Shown here one piece after another: positions 17,047-24,946 of a stretch of 64,000 bases of DNA. The notes under the pieces are model-generated. The model worked only from the letters and a program-made list of their open reading frames with translations. It was not told where the DNA came from and made no database searches. The stretch covers positions 1-64,000 of the forward strand of contig CAMAXX010000006.1 of the NCBI GenBank assembly GCA_945862435.1, written 5' to 3'. The number at the start of each line of letters is the position of its first letter. Within the stretch, counting starts at the first letter, position 1. Origin of the DNA: Pseudorhodobacter antarcticus. Lineage in GTDB: Bacteria > Pseudomonadota > Alphaproteobacteria > Rhodobacterales > Rhodobacteraceae. The translations under genes were made by a program, and so were the position numbers.

Positions 17047-17946
17047 ATGAAAACCGTTCTTTTGGCACTTGCCACCACCACCGCCCTGTCGAGCGTTGCG
17101 TTCGCTCAGGACGCGATCACTGAATTTAACATCGGCATTTTGGGCGGCGAAAACGCTCAAGACCGCATGACCTCGAACGAGTGCTTCCGCGCTGCTGTTG
17201 AAGGTGCACTGGGCGTTCCTGTCAAGCTGTTCACCCCCGCCGACTATGACGGCGTTATTCAGGGCCTGCTTGGCGGCACGCTGGACTATGCAGGTCTGGG
17301 TGCATCGGCCTATGCCAAAATCTATCTGACCGATCCTGAAGCTGTTGATGTGACGCTGACCACTCAGAACGTCGACGAGTCGACCGGTTACTATTCGATC
17401 GGTTTTGCCCTCAAAGACAGCGGCATCGCAAAAATCGAAGACGCCAAGGGCAAGTCGTTCGCATTTGCTGATCCAAACTCGACCTCGGGTTACTTGGTTC
17501 CCGCAGCCGAGTTGACCGAATCGTTTGGCAAGCTGGAAGACTACTTCTCGGAAGTGAAAATGTCTGGTGGTCACGAGCAGACCATCGTTGGCGTTGCCAA
17601 TGGCGATTTCGCGGCTGGCGTGTCATGGGCTGACGGTTTGGGTAACTGGGAAGATGGCTATACCAACGGCGCATTCCGCAAAGCTGCTGATGCCGGTCTG
17701 GTCGACATGAACAACATCGTAGAAATCTGGCGCTCGAAGCTGATCCCGAACGGTCCCTTCGTGATTCGTAAGGCTCTGCCACAGGACGTAAAAGACAAGG
17801 TAAACACTTTGGTTGACAACATGTGGCAAACCGACGCCGAGTGTGCATACGCTGTTGCCGCTGGCGAGGCGAAAGACTTCGTTCCTGCAACGCACGACAT
17901 GTTCTTGGGCGTTGTTGCAGCGCGCAAACTGCAAGAAGGCATGTAA
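17047..17946 (+). CDS. phnD: Phosphonate-binding protein PhnD, copy 1
   Basis: A 299-residue periplasmic phosphonate-binding protein. The ATG at 17047 follows GGAGAAG and opens a Sec signal peptide cleaved near AFA-QD (residue 20). Ligand-site blocks typical of PhnD are present: FTPADYDG, GASAYAK, PNSTSGYL and SGGHEQ. It passes phosphonates to PhnE1/E2. A second copy follows, 222 of 299 residues identical without gaps by my count. Among the differences, residue 196 is Asp here (GVSWADG) and Val in copy 2. The large remaining frame upstream, back to 16825, lies inside phnC and is not part of the gene. Confidence 0.93.
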   Translation: MKTVLLALATTTALSSVAFAQDAITEFNIGILGGENAQDRMTSNECFRAAVEGALGVPVKLFTPADYDGVIQGLLGGTLDYAGLGASAYAKIYLTDPEAVDVTLTTQNVDESTGYYSIGFALKDSGIAKIEDAKGKSFAFADPNSTSGYLVPAAELTESFGKLEDYFSEVKMSGGHEQTIVGVANGDFAAGVSWADGLGNWEDGYTNGAFRKAADAGLVDMNNIVEIWRSKLIPNGPFVIRKALPQDVKDKVNTLVDNMWQTDAECAYAVAAGEAKDFVPATHDMFLGVVAARKLQEGM

Positions 17947-17961
17947 TTTTTAGAACTTGTC

Positions 17962-17985
17962 GCTGGCCCCCCAAAGGGGGCCAGC
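17962..17985 (+). terminator. Hairpin between the two phnD genes
   Basis: A perfect 10-bp stem (GCTGGCCCCC with GGGGGCCAGC) and a CAAA loop lie 16 bp after the phnD1 stop. Only AATTT follows, so it may terminate part of the transcripts, or it may protect the 3' end of the phnC-phnD1 mRNA and raise binding-protein output over the membrane subunits. Confidence 0.65.
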
Positions 17986-18080
17986 AATTTCGATGGCCGT
18001 TTGTCATTTTTGGTCAAGCGCGCAGATTTTTGTGGCGCGCAACTGCCCCCAGTCATAACTCAAACCTCAAGGAATTCACG

Positions 18081-18980
18081 ATGAAAAAGCTGCTGACGGC
18101 AACTGCCTTGACCGCGCTGATGGCCAATGGTGCCGTTGCGCAAGACGCAATAACCGAGTTTCGCCTTGGCATCCTAGGCGGTGAGAACGCCCAAGATCGC
18201 GCCAACAGCCTAGAATGCTTTCGCACCAAAGTGGAAACCCTGTTGGGTGTTCCAACAAAATTATTCACCCCCGCTGACTATGATGGCGTGATCCAAGGTC
18301 TGATTGGCGGAACGTTAGATTATGGGTTTTTGGGCGCGTCTGCCTATGCCAAAGTTTATCTGACCGATCCCGAAGCTGTGGATGTGATGCTGTCGCAGCA
18401 AAACGCTGACGGCTCGCTGGGCTATTACTCGATCGGCTTTGCGCGCACGGATTCTGGCATCAAATCTATCGAAGACGCCAAGGGCAAAGTTTTCGCGTTT
18501 GCTGACCCCAACTCGACCTCGGGCTATTTGGTTCCCGGCGCTGAACTGTCGGCGAAATACGGCAAGCTGGAAGAGTTTTTTAGCGAAGTGAAAATGTCTG
18601 GCGGGCACGAGCAGTCGATCGTTGGCGTGGCCAATGGTGATTTTGATGCGGGCGTGTCTTGGGCTGTTGCCTTGGGCAACTGGGAAGATGGCTATGATGC
18701 GGGCGCGTTCCGCAAAGCCGCCGATGCAGGTTTGGTCGATATGTCCAACTTGACCGAGATTTGGCGCTCGACCATTATTCCAGAAGGCCCGATGGTGGTG
18801 CGCCGCGCCCTGCCACAGGACGTGAAAGACAAGATGTACGCCATGCTGGACACAATGTGGCAGGATGATCCTGAATGCGCCTATGCCGTTGCTGCGGGCG
18901 AGGCCATGGATTTCGTACCCGTCAAGCATGAAAGCTACCTAGGCATTGTCGCCGCGCGCGAATTGCAAGAAGCCCAGTAA
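18081..18980 (+). CDS. phnD: Phosphonate-binding protein PhnD, copy 2
   Basis: A 299-residue tandem paralogue of the preceding phnD, with its own signal peptide (cleaved near AVA-QD) and RBS (AAGGAATT). The start is ATG 18081; the open frame extending back to 17823 lies within phnD1 and its spacer. It keeps the ligand blocks FTPADYDG, GASAYAK, PNSTSGYL and SGGHEQ. It differs from copy 1 in about a quarter of residues, including Asp196 to Val (GVSWAVA). The divergence argues for an old duplication kept for a purpose, perhaps different phosphonates. It is followed by another hairpin and then phnE1. Confidence 0.92.
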   Translation: MKKLLTATALTALMANGAVAQDAITEFRLGILGGENAQDRANSLECFRTKVETLLGVPTKLFTPADYDGVIQGLIGGTLDYGFLGASAYAKVYLTDPEAVDVMLSQQNADGSLGYYSIGFARTDSGIKSIEDAKGKVFAFADPNSTSGYLVPGAELSAKYGKLEEFFSEVKMSGGHEQSIVGVANGDFDAGVSWAVALGNWEDGYDAGAFRKAADAGLVDMSNLTEIWRSTIIPEGPMVVRRALPQDVKDKMYAMLDTMWQDDPECAYAVAAGEAMDFVPVKHESYLGIVAARELQEAQ

Positions 18981-18992
18981 AGCTAAGCAATC

Positions 18993-19021
18993 GCTGGGCC
19001 TTGTGCAGAACGAGGCCCAGC
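18993..19021 (+). terminator. Hairpin between phnD2 and phnE1
   Basis: A 9-bp stem (GCTGGGCCT with AGGCCCAGC) with an 11-base loop is followed by CCTTTT. It sits 12 bp after phnD2 and mirrors the hairpin after phnD1. It could attenuate transcription into phnE or stabilise the upstream message. Confidence 0.6.
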
Positions 19022-19046
19022 CCTTTTACAATTTGGATGCGACCTA

Positions 19047-19925
19047 ATGGTAGATATCGCCTTTGGCCCCACTCCTGGCCCACGCCCCGATGTGAATGAT
19101 CCGCGCGGCGCCTATTTGGAAATGGTGCGGCGCAAGCGCATGTATGGCGGTATATTAATGCTGCTATTTATGGCATTGCTCTATTCGGGCTGGGTTATGG
19201 CTGACGCGCGCAATGCGGGTGGGTTCTGGGATGGCCTGCCGAATGTCTTTGATTTTCCATCCGAAGTGGTGGCAGAAGCTTGGCAAAAGCTGGCTTTGTT
19301 GCCGCCGATATTTATCGAACATATTCCAGCGCTGATTGAAACGCTGAATATCGCGGCGGTATCCACTCTGCTTGGAGCGCTTTTTGCGGTTGCTCTTTCG
19401 CTGCTGGCCACACGCGGTCTTGCACGCTGGCCGCGCCTGATTCCCGTGTTCCGCCGCACGATGGATGCGATGCGCGCTGTCCCCGAGATCGTCATCGCGC
19501 TGGTTTTGATTTACATTTTGGGCGGCGGCCCTGTGCCAGCCGTGATTGCCATTGCCCTGCATACGGGCGGCGCGCTGGGCAAACAGTTTTCCGAAGTTGC
19601 CGAGAACGCCGATCTTAAACCCATTGAAGGGCTGCAATCGGTGGGCGGCAATTGGATGCAGCGGATGTGGCTGGGTGTAATGCCGCAGGTCGCACCCAAT
19701 TGGCTATCTTACGCTTTGTTGCGGTTTGAAATTAACGTCCGCGCCAGTGCCATTTTGGGCTTTGTGGGCGAAGGCGGCATTGGCCATGATTTGAAACTGG
19801 CGATGCAATGGGGCCAAGGGCGCTATGACCAAGTGGTTGCAATTTTCGCGCTGCTGTTTCTTGCAATTGTCGTTGTGGATCAAATCTCTGATCACTTTCG
19901 GCACAAGCTGGTAAAGGGCCACTGA
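19047..19925 (+). CDS. phnE: Phosphonate ABC transporter permease PhnE (first)
   Basis: A 292-residue permease with a cytoplasmic N-terminus, a first membrane segment at about residues 35-55 and the usual core of about five more. The binding-protein-dependent permease loop is present (HTGGALGKQFSEVAENADLKPIEGLQSVGG), showing the EAA motif that contacts PhnC. It pairs with the longer PhnE2 next to it. Only 1 bp separates the stop from the phnE2 start. Confidence 0.92.
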   Translation: MVDIAFGPTPGPRPDVNDPRGAYLEMVRRKRMYGGILMLLFMALLYSGWVMADARNAGGFWDGLPNVFDFPSEVVAEAWQKLALLPPIFIEHIPALIETLNIAAVSTLLGALFAVALSLLATRGLARWPRLIPVFRRTMDAMRAVPEIVIALVLIYILGGGPVPAVIAIALHTGGALGKQFSEVAENADLKPIEGLQSVGGNWMQRMWLGVMPQVAPNWLSYALLRFEINVRASAILGFVGEGGIGHDLKLAMQWGQGRYDQVVAIFALLFLAIVVVDQISDHFRHKLVKGH

Positions 19926-19926
19926 T

Positions 19927-21264
19927 ATGATCATGACAGCAAACGCCGTCCAGCAAAATAGCAGCCTACATAACACAGTTTTGCAAGGTTTTGCCCGCAA
20001 GCGCCGAATCGCCTTTGCCGCACCGCTGCTGATACTTGCATATCTGATTTATGCCGCGATCAGCTTTGATTTGGCAGGTCTGGCGGCCCGCGCGCGGATG
20101 GACAACGCCGCGATCCTGCTTTCTGATTTCTGGTCGCACAAAACCCATGTCACGCGCGACAACCGTTCGGGCCAAGTGGTGGTGGCGATAGAGGGCGAGA
20201 ACAAGGGCACCTACCCCAAAGGTATGTTGCCCGAATGGGTGACCATGAACGGCGGCGTGACCACCATTGATTTGGGCACGGGCCATATCGTGACCTATGA
20301 TGATGCTGGCGCGCGGTTTGTTGTGCCAAGCTATGGCACAATCAACATCCGCGAAGTGAATGGTAAGCCTGTTATGGATGCGCCATTGCCGATACCTGAT
20401 TGGATTTCGGTTGCCTCCAACAAAGTTTCGGTCACCACAGATGCAGGGCGGTTTAGCTATTCGCGCTCAAAGGTGGAAACATTTAAATATCAAGCTGGAT
20501 GGGAGCTGTGGTTTTTTACCCTGGATAGCCCGTTTTATGGCAAGTCATTGGGCCAGAATGTTTATTTGGCCACCATTGGGCCGCGCGTGGACGAAAATCG
20601 CACCAACTTTGGCTATATGCTGTCAGAATGGTGGAACAACCGCATGTGGCAGCATGGCGTGGTTCTCTGGGCCATTTTTGAAACGATTTTGATGGCCTTT
20701 CTAGGCACAATGAGCGCTGCTATCGTGTCCTTGCCCATCGGGTTTTTGGCGGCCAGCAATTTTAATCCATTTGGCGCAGCGCGAGGCGCGGTGCGGCGGG
20801 TGCTGGACTTTGTCCGCGGGGTTGACGGTCTGATCTGGACGGTCATTCTTAGCCGCGCCTTTGGGCCTGGGCCCATGACAGGGGCAATTGCCATTGCGCT
20901 GACCGATACAGGAAGTTTTGGCAAGATGTTTTCGGAAGCTTTGGAAAACATTGATGAAAAGCAAGTCGAAGGCGTCCGGTCAACAGGTGCTAACGCCTTT
21001 CAGCGAGCCCGCTTTGGCGTGATCCCGCAGGTGATGCCCGTGCTGCTGGCGCAGGTTTTGTATTACCTTGAATCCAACACACGCAGCGCCACTGTCATTG
21101 GCGCGATTGTGGGCGGCGGTATCGGCTTGCTGCTGACCCAAGCCATTGTGACGCAAAAAGATTGGGAAGAAGTCGCTTACTACATGGTGCTGATTGTGCT
21201 GATGGTGATGATGATGGACAGCCTGTCAGGCTGGCTGCGGCGCAAGTTGATTAAGGGCGAGTGA
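19927..21264 (+). CDS. phnE: Phosphonate ABC transporter permease PhnE (second, long form)
   Basis: A 445-residue permease, about 150 residues longer than PhnE1. After a first membrane segment (about residues 35-52) comes a hydrophilic domain (roughly 55-225), probably periplasmic. The transport core then carries its own EAA loop (LTDTGSFGKMFSEALENIDE; GVRSTGANAFQRARFG). Long second PhnE proteins occur in alphaproteobacterial phn operons. The extra domain might interact with the PhnD proteins; that is a guess. Confidence 0.88.
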   Translation: MIMTANAVQQNSSLHNTVLQGFARKRRIAFAAPLLILAYLIYAAISFDLAGLAARARMDNAAILLSDFWSHKTHVTRDNRSGQVVVAIEGENKGTYPKGMLPEWVTMNGGVTTIDLGTGHIVTYDDAGARFVVPSYGTINIREVNGKPVMDAPLPIPDWISVASNKVSVTTDAGRFSYSRSKVETFKYQAGWELWFFTLDSPFYGKSLGQNVYLATIGPRVDENRTNFGYMLSEWWNNRMWQHGVVLWAIFETILMAFLGTMSAAIVSLPIGFLAASNFNPFGAARGAVRRVLDFVRGVDGLIWTVILSRAFGPGPMTGAIAIALTDTGSFGKMFSEALENIDEKQVEGVRSTGANAFQRARFGVIPQVMPVLLAQVLYYLESNTRSATVIGAIVGGGIGLLLTQAIVTQKDWEEVAYYMVLIVLMVMMMDSLSGWLRRKLIKGE

Positions 21265-21890
21265 TGCCAAAACTGTCCCCCAGCGCGCCCCTTGTGCATG
21301 AGGGCTGCAAGATTGTGAATTCCACCTTTGGCGCCTATTGCGAGGTGGGTACTGGCTCGATTGTGGTGAACTCTACGTTCGAAGATTACGCCTATTGCGA
21401 CCGTTTGGCAGATATTGCAAATACCACCGTTGGCCGTTTTTCCAACATTGCCGCTATGACGCGGATCGGGCCAACCGACCACCCCTATCAGAACGCCGCG
21501 CAGCATCATTTTCTGTATCGCTCGTCCTATTATTGGGATGATGCGCAAGACGACCCTGAATTTTTCGCCGCCCGCGCTGCACGCCACACCACCCTAGGGG
21601 CCGATTGCTGGATTGGCCATGGCGCAATCATTAAACCCGAAGCCACCATCGGCATTGGCGCTATTGTGGCCAGTGGCGCGGTGGTGACCAAAGATGTCGC
21701 GCCTTTCATGATTGTGGCAGGCTGCCCCGCCACCCCCATCCGCGCGCGGTTCTCGGACGCGGTGATCGAGCGGCTTTTGGCATTGGCGTGGTGGGACTGG
21801 AGCCACAACGCCCTGCGCGCCGCGCTGATGGATTTCCGAAGCATGAAGGCTGAGGCGTTTTTGGAAAAGTATGAGAGCCCAAACCGCTAG
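21264..21890 (+). CDS. Phosphonate-locus hexapeptide-repeat acyltransferase
   Basis: A 208-residue left-handed beta-helix protein of the xenobiotic/VatD-like acetyltransferase fold. The repeats are visible as isoleucine/valine hexads (GSIVVNSTF, IGIGAIVASGAVVTKDV). An internal loop holds IGPTDHPY and the catalytic-type WIGHGAIIKP. Such genes are recurrent in phn clusters and are thought to acetylate an aminophosphonate, taking the place of PhnO; the substrate here is unknown. I use the ATG at 21264, overlapping the phnE2 stop (TGATG); a GTG at 21261 is possible. Its stop shares a CTAG with the stop of the convergent phnM1. Confidence 0.82.
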   Translation: MPKLSPSAPLVHEGCKIVNSTFGAYCEVGTGSIVVNSTFEDYAYCDRLADIANTTVGRFSNIAAMTRIGPTDHPYQNAAQHHFLYRSSYYWDDAQDDPEFFAARAARHTTLGADCWIGHGAIIKPEATIGIGAIVASGAVVTKDVAPFMIVAGCPATPIRARFSDAVIERLLALAWWDWSHNALRAALMDFRSMKAEAFLEKYESPNR

Positions 21891-23044
21891 CCAAGCGCGC
21901 CAAACACCCGACGCGCGGCCTCGCCTGATAAATGCGCAAGCCTACCCGCAGATAGCGTCATCTCGACGCGGCGGGTGTCAACGTTTACTGCCACCACATC
22001 CGCCCGCGCGCCATGCCCCAAGTGCCCCCGATCTGCCATACCCATCACCTGCGCAGGGCGGGTGGAAATCATAGCCCACGCGGCAGGCAAACCCATTAGC
22101 CCTGCATCCACCAAATGCCATGCGGCGCTAGCCAGCGCGGGGTAGTAATAATCAGACACCAGCCCATCGACGAGGCCCGCCGCAATCAAATCTTGCGCGG
22201 CGATATTGCCCGATTGACTGCCGCCTCGCACGACATTGGGCGCGCCCATCAGCACAGGTTCGCCCGCCATGCGCGCACCTTCTGCGGCATGAACCGTGGT
22301 GGGAAACTCGCAAATTGGTGCGCCGATTTGGCGGTAAAAGCTGCGAATTTCTGCTGTGCCATCATCGTGCGAGCCCATCTGCACGCCGTTTGCAGCAAAC
22401 TGAGCGGCCAGTGCGCCAAGGGCGCGTGGCACCTCTGCCCCAGATGCATCTGCCGCCTGCACGATGTGCAACATCTCTTCCGCTGTGCGTTTGGTTTGCG
22501 CGGCCCAACTGGCAAAGCGGTGCGGGGCGTTTTGCGCCATGTCCAAGGCTTCGGGTAAATGGTTGTTGAACACAACATAATCTATGCCATAGTCAGCCAC
22601 AGCGCGGGCAACCTGATCAAATTCCTGCGGAATATGGGTTTCAAGGCGAATTTGCACGCGGCAATCGGCCAGCAGGCTGGCGCGGACATCGTTCAAGCTG
22701 GCCAGCAAATCCAAGGTGGCCGCGCCTGATCGGAACCCGCCTTCCCAGCTCCAACTTTGGGCAAGCCATGCGGTTGTCACGCCATTTGCGGCCAGTTCCG
22801 CCGCCACAGATGCCAGTGCGCGGCGCTTGTCAAAGGGGGCGGTGGGGCGCGGCGAAAGGTGGCGTTCAAACCCATCACCGTGCAGATCGATGATGCCTGG
22901 CAAAATCAGATAGCCCGACAGATCAATGTCGCGCGCAGCGCCTGCGGCAATAAGGCCGTTTGCAATTGTCAGGGCACTGCCTGTCATTTGGCCGTCGATC
23001 AAGCATTGCGCGCCAGTCAGGCGTAACGGGGGAAGTTGCGGCAT
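21887..23044 (-). CDS. phnM: PhnM-like amidohydrolase, divergent paralogue
   Basis: A 385-residue amidohydrolase of the PhnM family, whose members hydrolyse ribose-1-phosphonate 5-triphosphate to the 5-phosphate and pyrophosphate. Family landmarks are LPGIIDLHGDGFERH (metal site), GSHDDGTAE, CEFPTTVHAA, LMGAPNVVRGGSQSGN and VSDYYYP. Compared with the canonical copy at 30306, HTDNLERH reads HGDGFERH and DHTPGQRQF is replaced by NNHLPEAL, so its substrate or rate may differ. It follows phnF in the same direction but has a Pho-box-like element 34 bp before its start (RBS AAGGAT), so it probably has its own promoter. Confidence 0.85.
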   Translation of the reverse strand: MPQLPPLRLTGAQCLIDGQMTGSALTIANGLIAAGAARDIDLSGYLILPGIIDLHGDGFERHLSPRPTAPFDKRRALASVAAELAANGVTTAWLAQSWSWEGGFRSGAATLDLLASLNDVRASLLADCRVQIRLETHIPQEFDQVARAVADYGIDYVVFNNHLPEALDMAQNAPHRFASWAAQTKRTAEEMLHIVQAADASGAEVPRALGALAAQFAANGVQMGSHDDGTAEIRSFYRQIGAPICEFPTTVHAAEGARMAGEPVLMGAPNVVRGGSQSGNIAAQDLIAAGLVDGLVSDYYYPALASAAWHLVDAGLMGLPAAWAMISTRPAQVMGMADRGHLGHGARADVVAVNVDTRRVEMTLSAGRLAHLSGEAARRVFGALG

Positions 23045-23077
23045 CGGATATCCTTCTTGGCTGCTCTGCTATCTGCC

Positions 23078-23099
23078 CCAAGTGACGGATTTGTGACAG
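23078..23099 (-). promoter_or_regulatory. Candidate Pho box before phnM1
   Basis: On the minus strand two 11-bp units stand in tandem: CTGTCACAAAT and CCGTCACTTGG. The first is a near-consensus PhoB half-site and the second keeps GTCAC at the same 11-bp period. It lies in the 69-bp gap between phnF and phnM1, so phnM1 can be induced by phosphate starvation independently of phnF. This is the best of the three candidates in the locus. Confidence 0.6.
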
Positions 23100-23113
23100 A
23101 CCTTGCTGCAAAG

Positions 23114-23842
23114 CTAGCTGTGCATTTCTTGGTTTTGCACTGTCAAGGCAACCCTTTCGCCTGCAAACCAAGTGGTGCCAAATTCTACGGGCTGGCCTGC
23201 GAGGTCTACATTCACCGCCTCGGTGCGAATCAGCGCCGATCCTTCGCGCAGACGCAGGGCAAGCGCCAGTAAAGTATCCGCAAGCTTGGCGGTTATTCGG
23301 GTTTCTGCGCGCGTATAATCAGCAAGCCCGCAGGCCGCAAGCGCTGCACTGACCGAGTTTTGGCCCTGCATATGGGCCAGCAATTGTGGAAAGCGCGCGG
23401 CAGGAAAACAGGATCGAAACACCGCCAACGGCTGTCCATCAGCCAGGGAAATGCCTTCGATCACCTGTATCGGATCATTTGGCAAAAGGCGCAAAGCTGC
23501 GGCCTCTTTGGCATTGGCGGGCAGGCATTCCAAACGCGTGATTTGGCGTGACGGGCTGCGCCCGGAATCAAGGATGTTTTGATGAAACCGCACGCGGTTT
23601 CCTATTGCATAATCGGTGGGCCGGATGGTGACGAACACCCCCGCGCCGCGCCGCGCATGCACCACGCCTGCGACCGCCAAATCGGCTAACGCATGTCTAA
23701 CGGTATGGCGATTTACGCCAAAGCGCATGGCCAATTCCGCCTCGGTCGGCAGTTTATCGCCCGCCGCATAATGGCCTTTTGCAATTTCAGATTGCAAGGC
23801 TTGGGCGATGGATTGCCAGATTGGGGTTCGCGGACTTGTCAT
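23114..23842 (-). CDS. phnF: GntR/HutC-family regulator PhnF
   Basis: A 242-residue regulator. The N-terminal winged helix (about residues 8-75) has the GntR pattern LPTEAELAMRFGVNRHTVRHAL; the C-terminal HutC/UTRA effector domain spans about 90-235. It is divergent from phnGHI and shares a 91-bp promoter region with a strong palindrome. It probably represses the C-P lyase operon until a phosphonate or pathway intermediate binds the UTRA domain; its own gene may be autoregulated by the same site. Confidence 0.88.
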   Translation of the reverse strand: MTSPRTPIWQSIAQALQSEIAKGHYAAGDKLPTEAELAMRFGVNRHTVRHALADLAVAGVVHARRGAGVFVTIRPTDYAIGNRVRFHQNILDSGRSPSRQITRLECLPANAKEAAALRLLPNDPIQVIEGISLADGQPLAVFRSCFPAARFPQLLAHMQGQNSVSAALAACGLADYTRAETRITAKLADTLLALALRLREGSALIRTEAVNVDLAGQPVEFGTTWFAGERVALTVQNQEMHS

Positions 23843-23888
23843 AAATATTTCACGTGCATTTTGGCGCGGCGCGCGGTAACAGTTATCT

Positions 23889-23912
23889 AGTTGTATAGTA
23901 TTCTAGACAACT
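23889..23912. promoter_or_regulatory. Probable PhnF operator between phnF and phnG
   Basis: Two 10-bp arms, AGTTGTATAG and CTAGACAACT, are separated by TATT. They match as an inverted repeat at 9 of 10 positions. The site lies 46 bp from the phnF start and 21 bp from the phnG start, in an AT-rich pocket that should hold both promoters. Long symmetrical sites with this kind of TAG/CTA core suit a HutC-type GntR dimer. Confidence 0.7.
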
Positions 23913-23933
23913 TTGCAAGATGTCGGAGATGTC

Positions 23934-24380
23934 ATGACGAACTCGCCCGAAGCCACTGATCGCGCTGCATGGATCGGCCAATTGGCCCGCGCCAAACCCG
24001 ACCGCTTGCGCGCTTTGTTTCCAACCTTGCCGCCGTATGAGGTGCTGCGCCCTGCCGAAATAGGCACAGTCATGGTGCAGGGTCGTGCTGGCGGCACGGG
24101 TGCACCGTTTAATCTGGGCGAAGTGACGGTTACGCGCTGCGCATTGCGCCTGACCACTGGCGAAGTGGGCCATGGACATGTGCAAGGCCGCGACAAAGAT
24201 CATGCCACCCGCGCCGCAATTCTGGATGCTCTGCTGCAAACCGATCAATCTAGCGCGTTGCGGGCCGCAGTTCTGGCACCACTAGCTGCAGATGAGACCG
24301 CCCATCGGGCCGGCCGCGCCGCCAAAGCCGCTGCCACAAAGGTCGAGTTTTTCACGTTGGTTCGAGGAGAAGATAAATGA
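23934..24380 (+). CDS. phnG: C-P lyase subunit PhnG
   Basis: A 148-residue PhnG, a subunit of the PhnGHIJ core complex that, with PhnI, joins a phosphonate to the ribose of ATP in place of adenine. Recognisable features are GTGAPFNLGEVTVTRCALRL and GHGHVQGRDKDHA, with the conserved His/Asp run. The ATG at 23934 has GGAG upstream; a GTG- or ATG-extended frame to 23913 would run into the operator. It opens the operon phnGHI-HAD-phnJKLN. Confidence 0.92.
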   Translation: MTNSPEATDRAAWIGQLARAKPDRLRALFPTLPPYEVLRPAEIGTVMVQGRAGGTGAPFNLGEVTVTRCALRLTTGEVGHGHVQGRDKDHATRAAILDALLQTDQSSALRAAVLAPLAADETAHRAGRAAKAAATKVEFFTLVRGEDK

Positions 24381-24946
24381 CCCCCGATGCATTGATCGGC
24401 GGATTTACCGATGCTCCCGTGCAAGCATCCCATGCTTTTCGCGCGGCGCTGAACGCGTTGTCGCGGCCAGGCCAAATTGAAACCTTGCGCGGGGCAACTG
24501 CACCTGCGCCGCTGTCATCTGCAGCAGCAACGCTTGCGATGACGCTGTTCGATGTCACAACGCCTGTCCATCTGGCGGGCGCGCACGACATCCCCGCCTT
24601 GCGCGATTGGATTACCTTTCATACAGGCGCGCCATTGGTTGAACCGAGGGCGGCCAGCTTTGCCATTGGCACTTGGGCTGCGCTACAACCCATTTCGCGC
24701 TTTGCTATCGGTCTGCCTGACTATCCCGACCGCGCAGCCACACTTATCGTTGAAATGCCCACCCTTGACGCAGAAGGCACGCGGCTGACGGGCCCAGGAA
24801 TTGAAACCGAAGCATTCCTGTACCTTCCCGAAACGGCGGCGTTCACTGCCAACCGCACATTATTCCCACTTGGGTTTGATTGCTTTTTCACCGCTGGCAC
24901 GAAGGTGGCGGGTCTGCCACGCAGCACCTTTGTGGAGGATATCTGA
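24377..24946 (+). CDS. phnH: C-P lyase subunit PhnH
   Basis: A 189-residue PhnH, the PLP-transferase-fold subunit of the C-P lyase core. It starts with FRAALNALSRPGQ, the usual PhnH opening, and keeps ALRDWITFHTGAPLV and the closing block LFPLGFDCFFTAG. It overlaps phnG by 4 bp and phnI by 1 bp, so the core subunits are translated in a coupled way. Confidence 0.92.
   Translation: MTPDALIGGFTDAPVQASHAFRAALNALSRPGQIETLRGATAPAPLSSAAATLAMTLFDVTTPVHLAGAHDIPALRDWITFHTGAPLVEPRAASFAIGTWAALQPISRFAIGLPDYPDRAATLIVEMPTLDAEGTRLTGPGIETEAFLYLPETAAFTANRTLFPLGFDCFFTAGTKVAGLPRSTFVEDI

Noticed and set aside
17047..18980. Tandem phnD genes as an assembly duplication
   Set aside because: About a quarter of residues and most third codon positions differ, so these are true paralogues.
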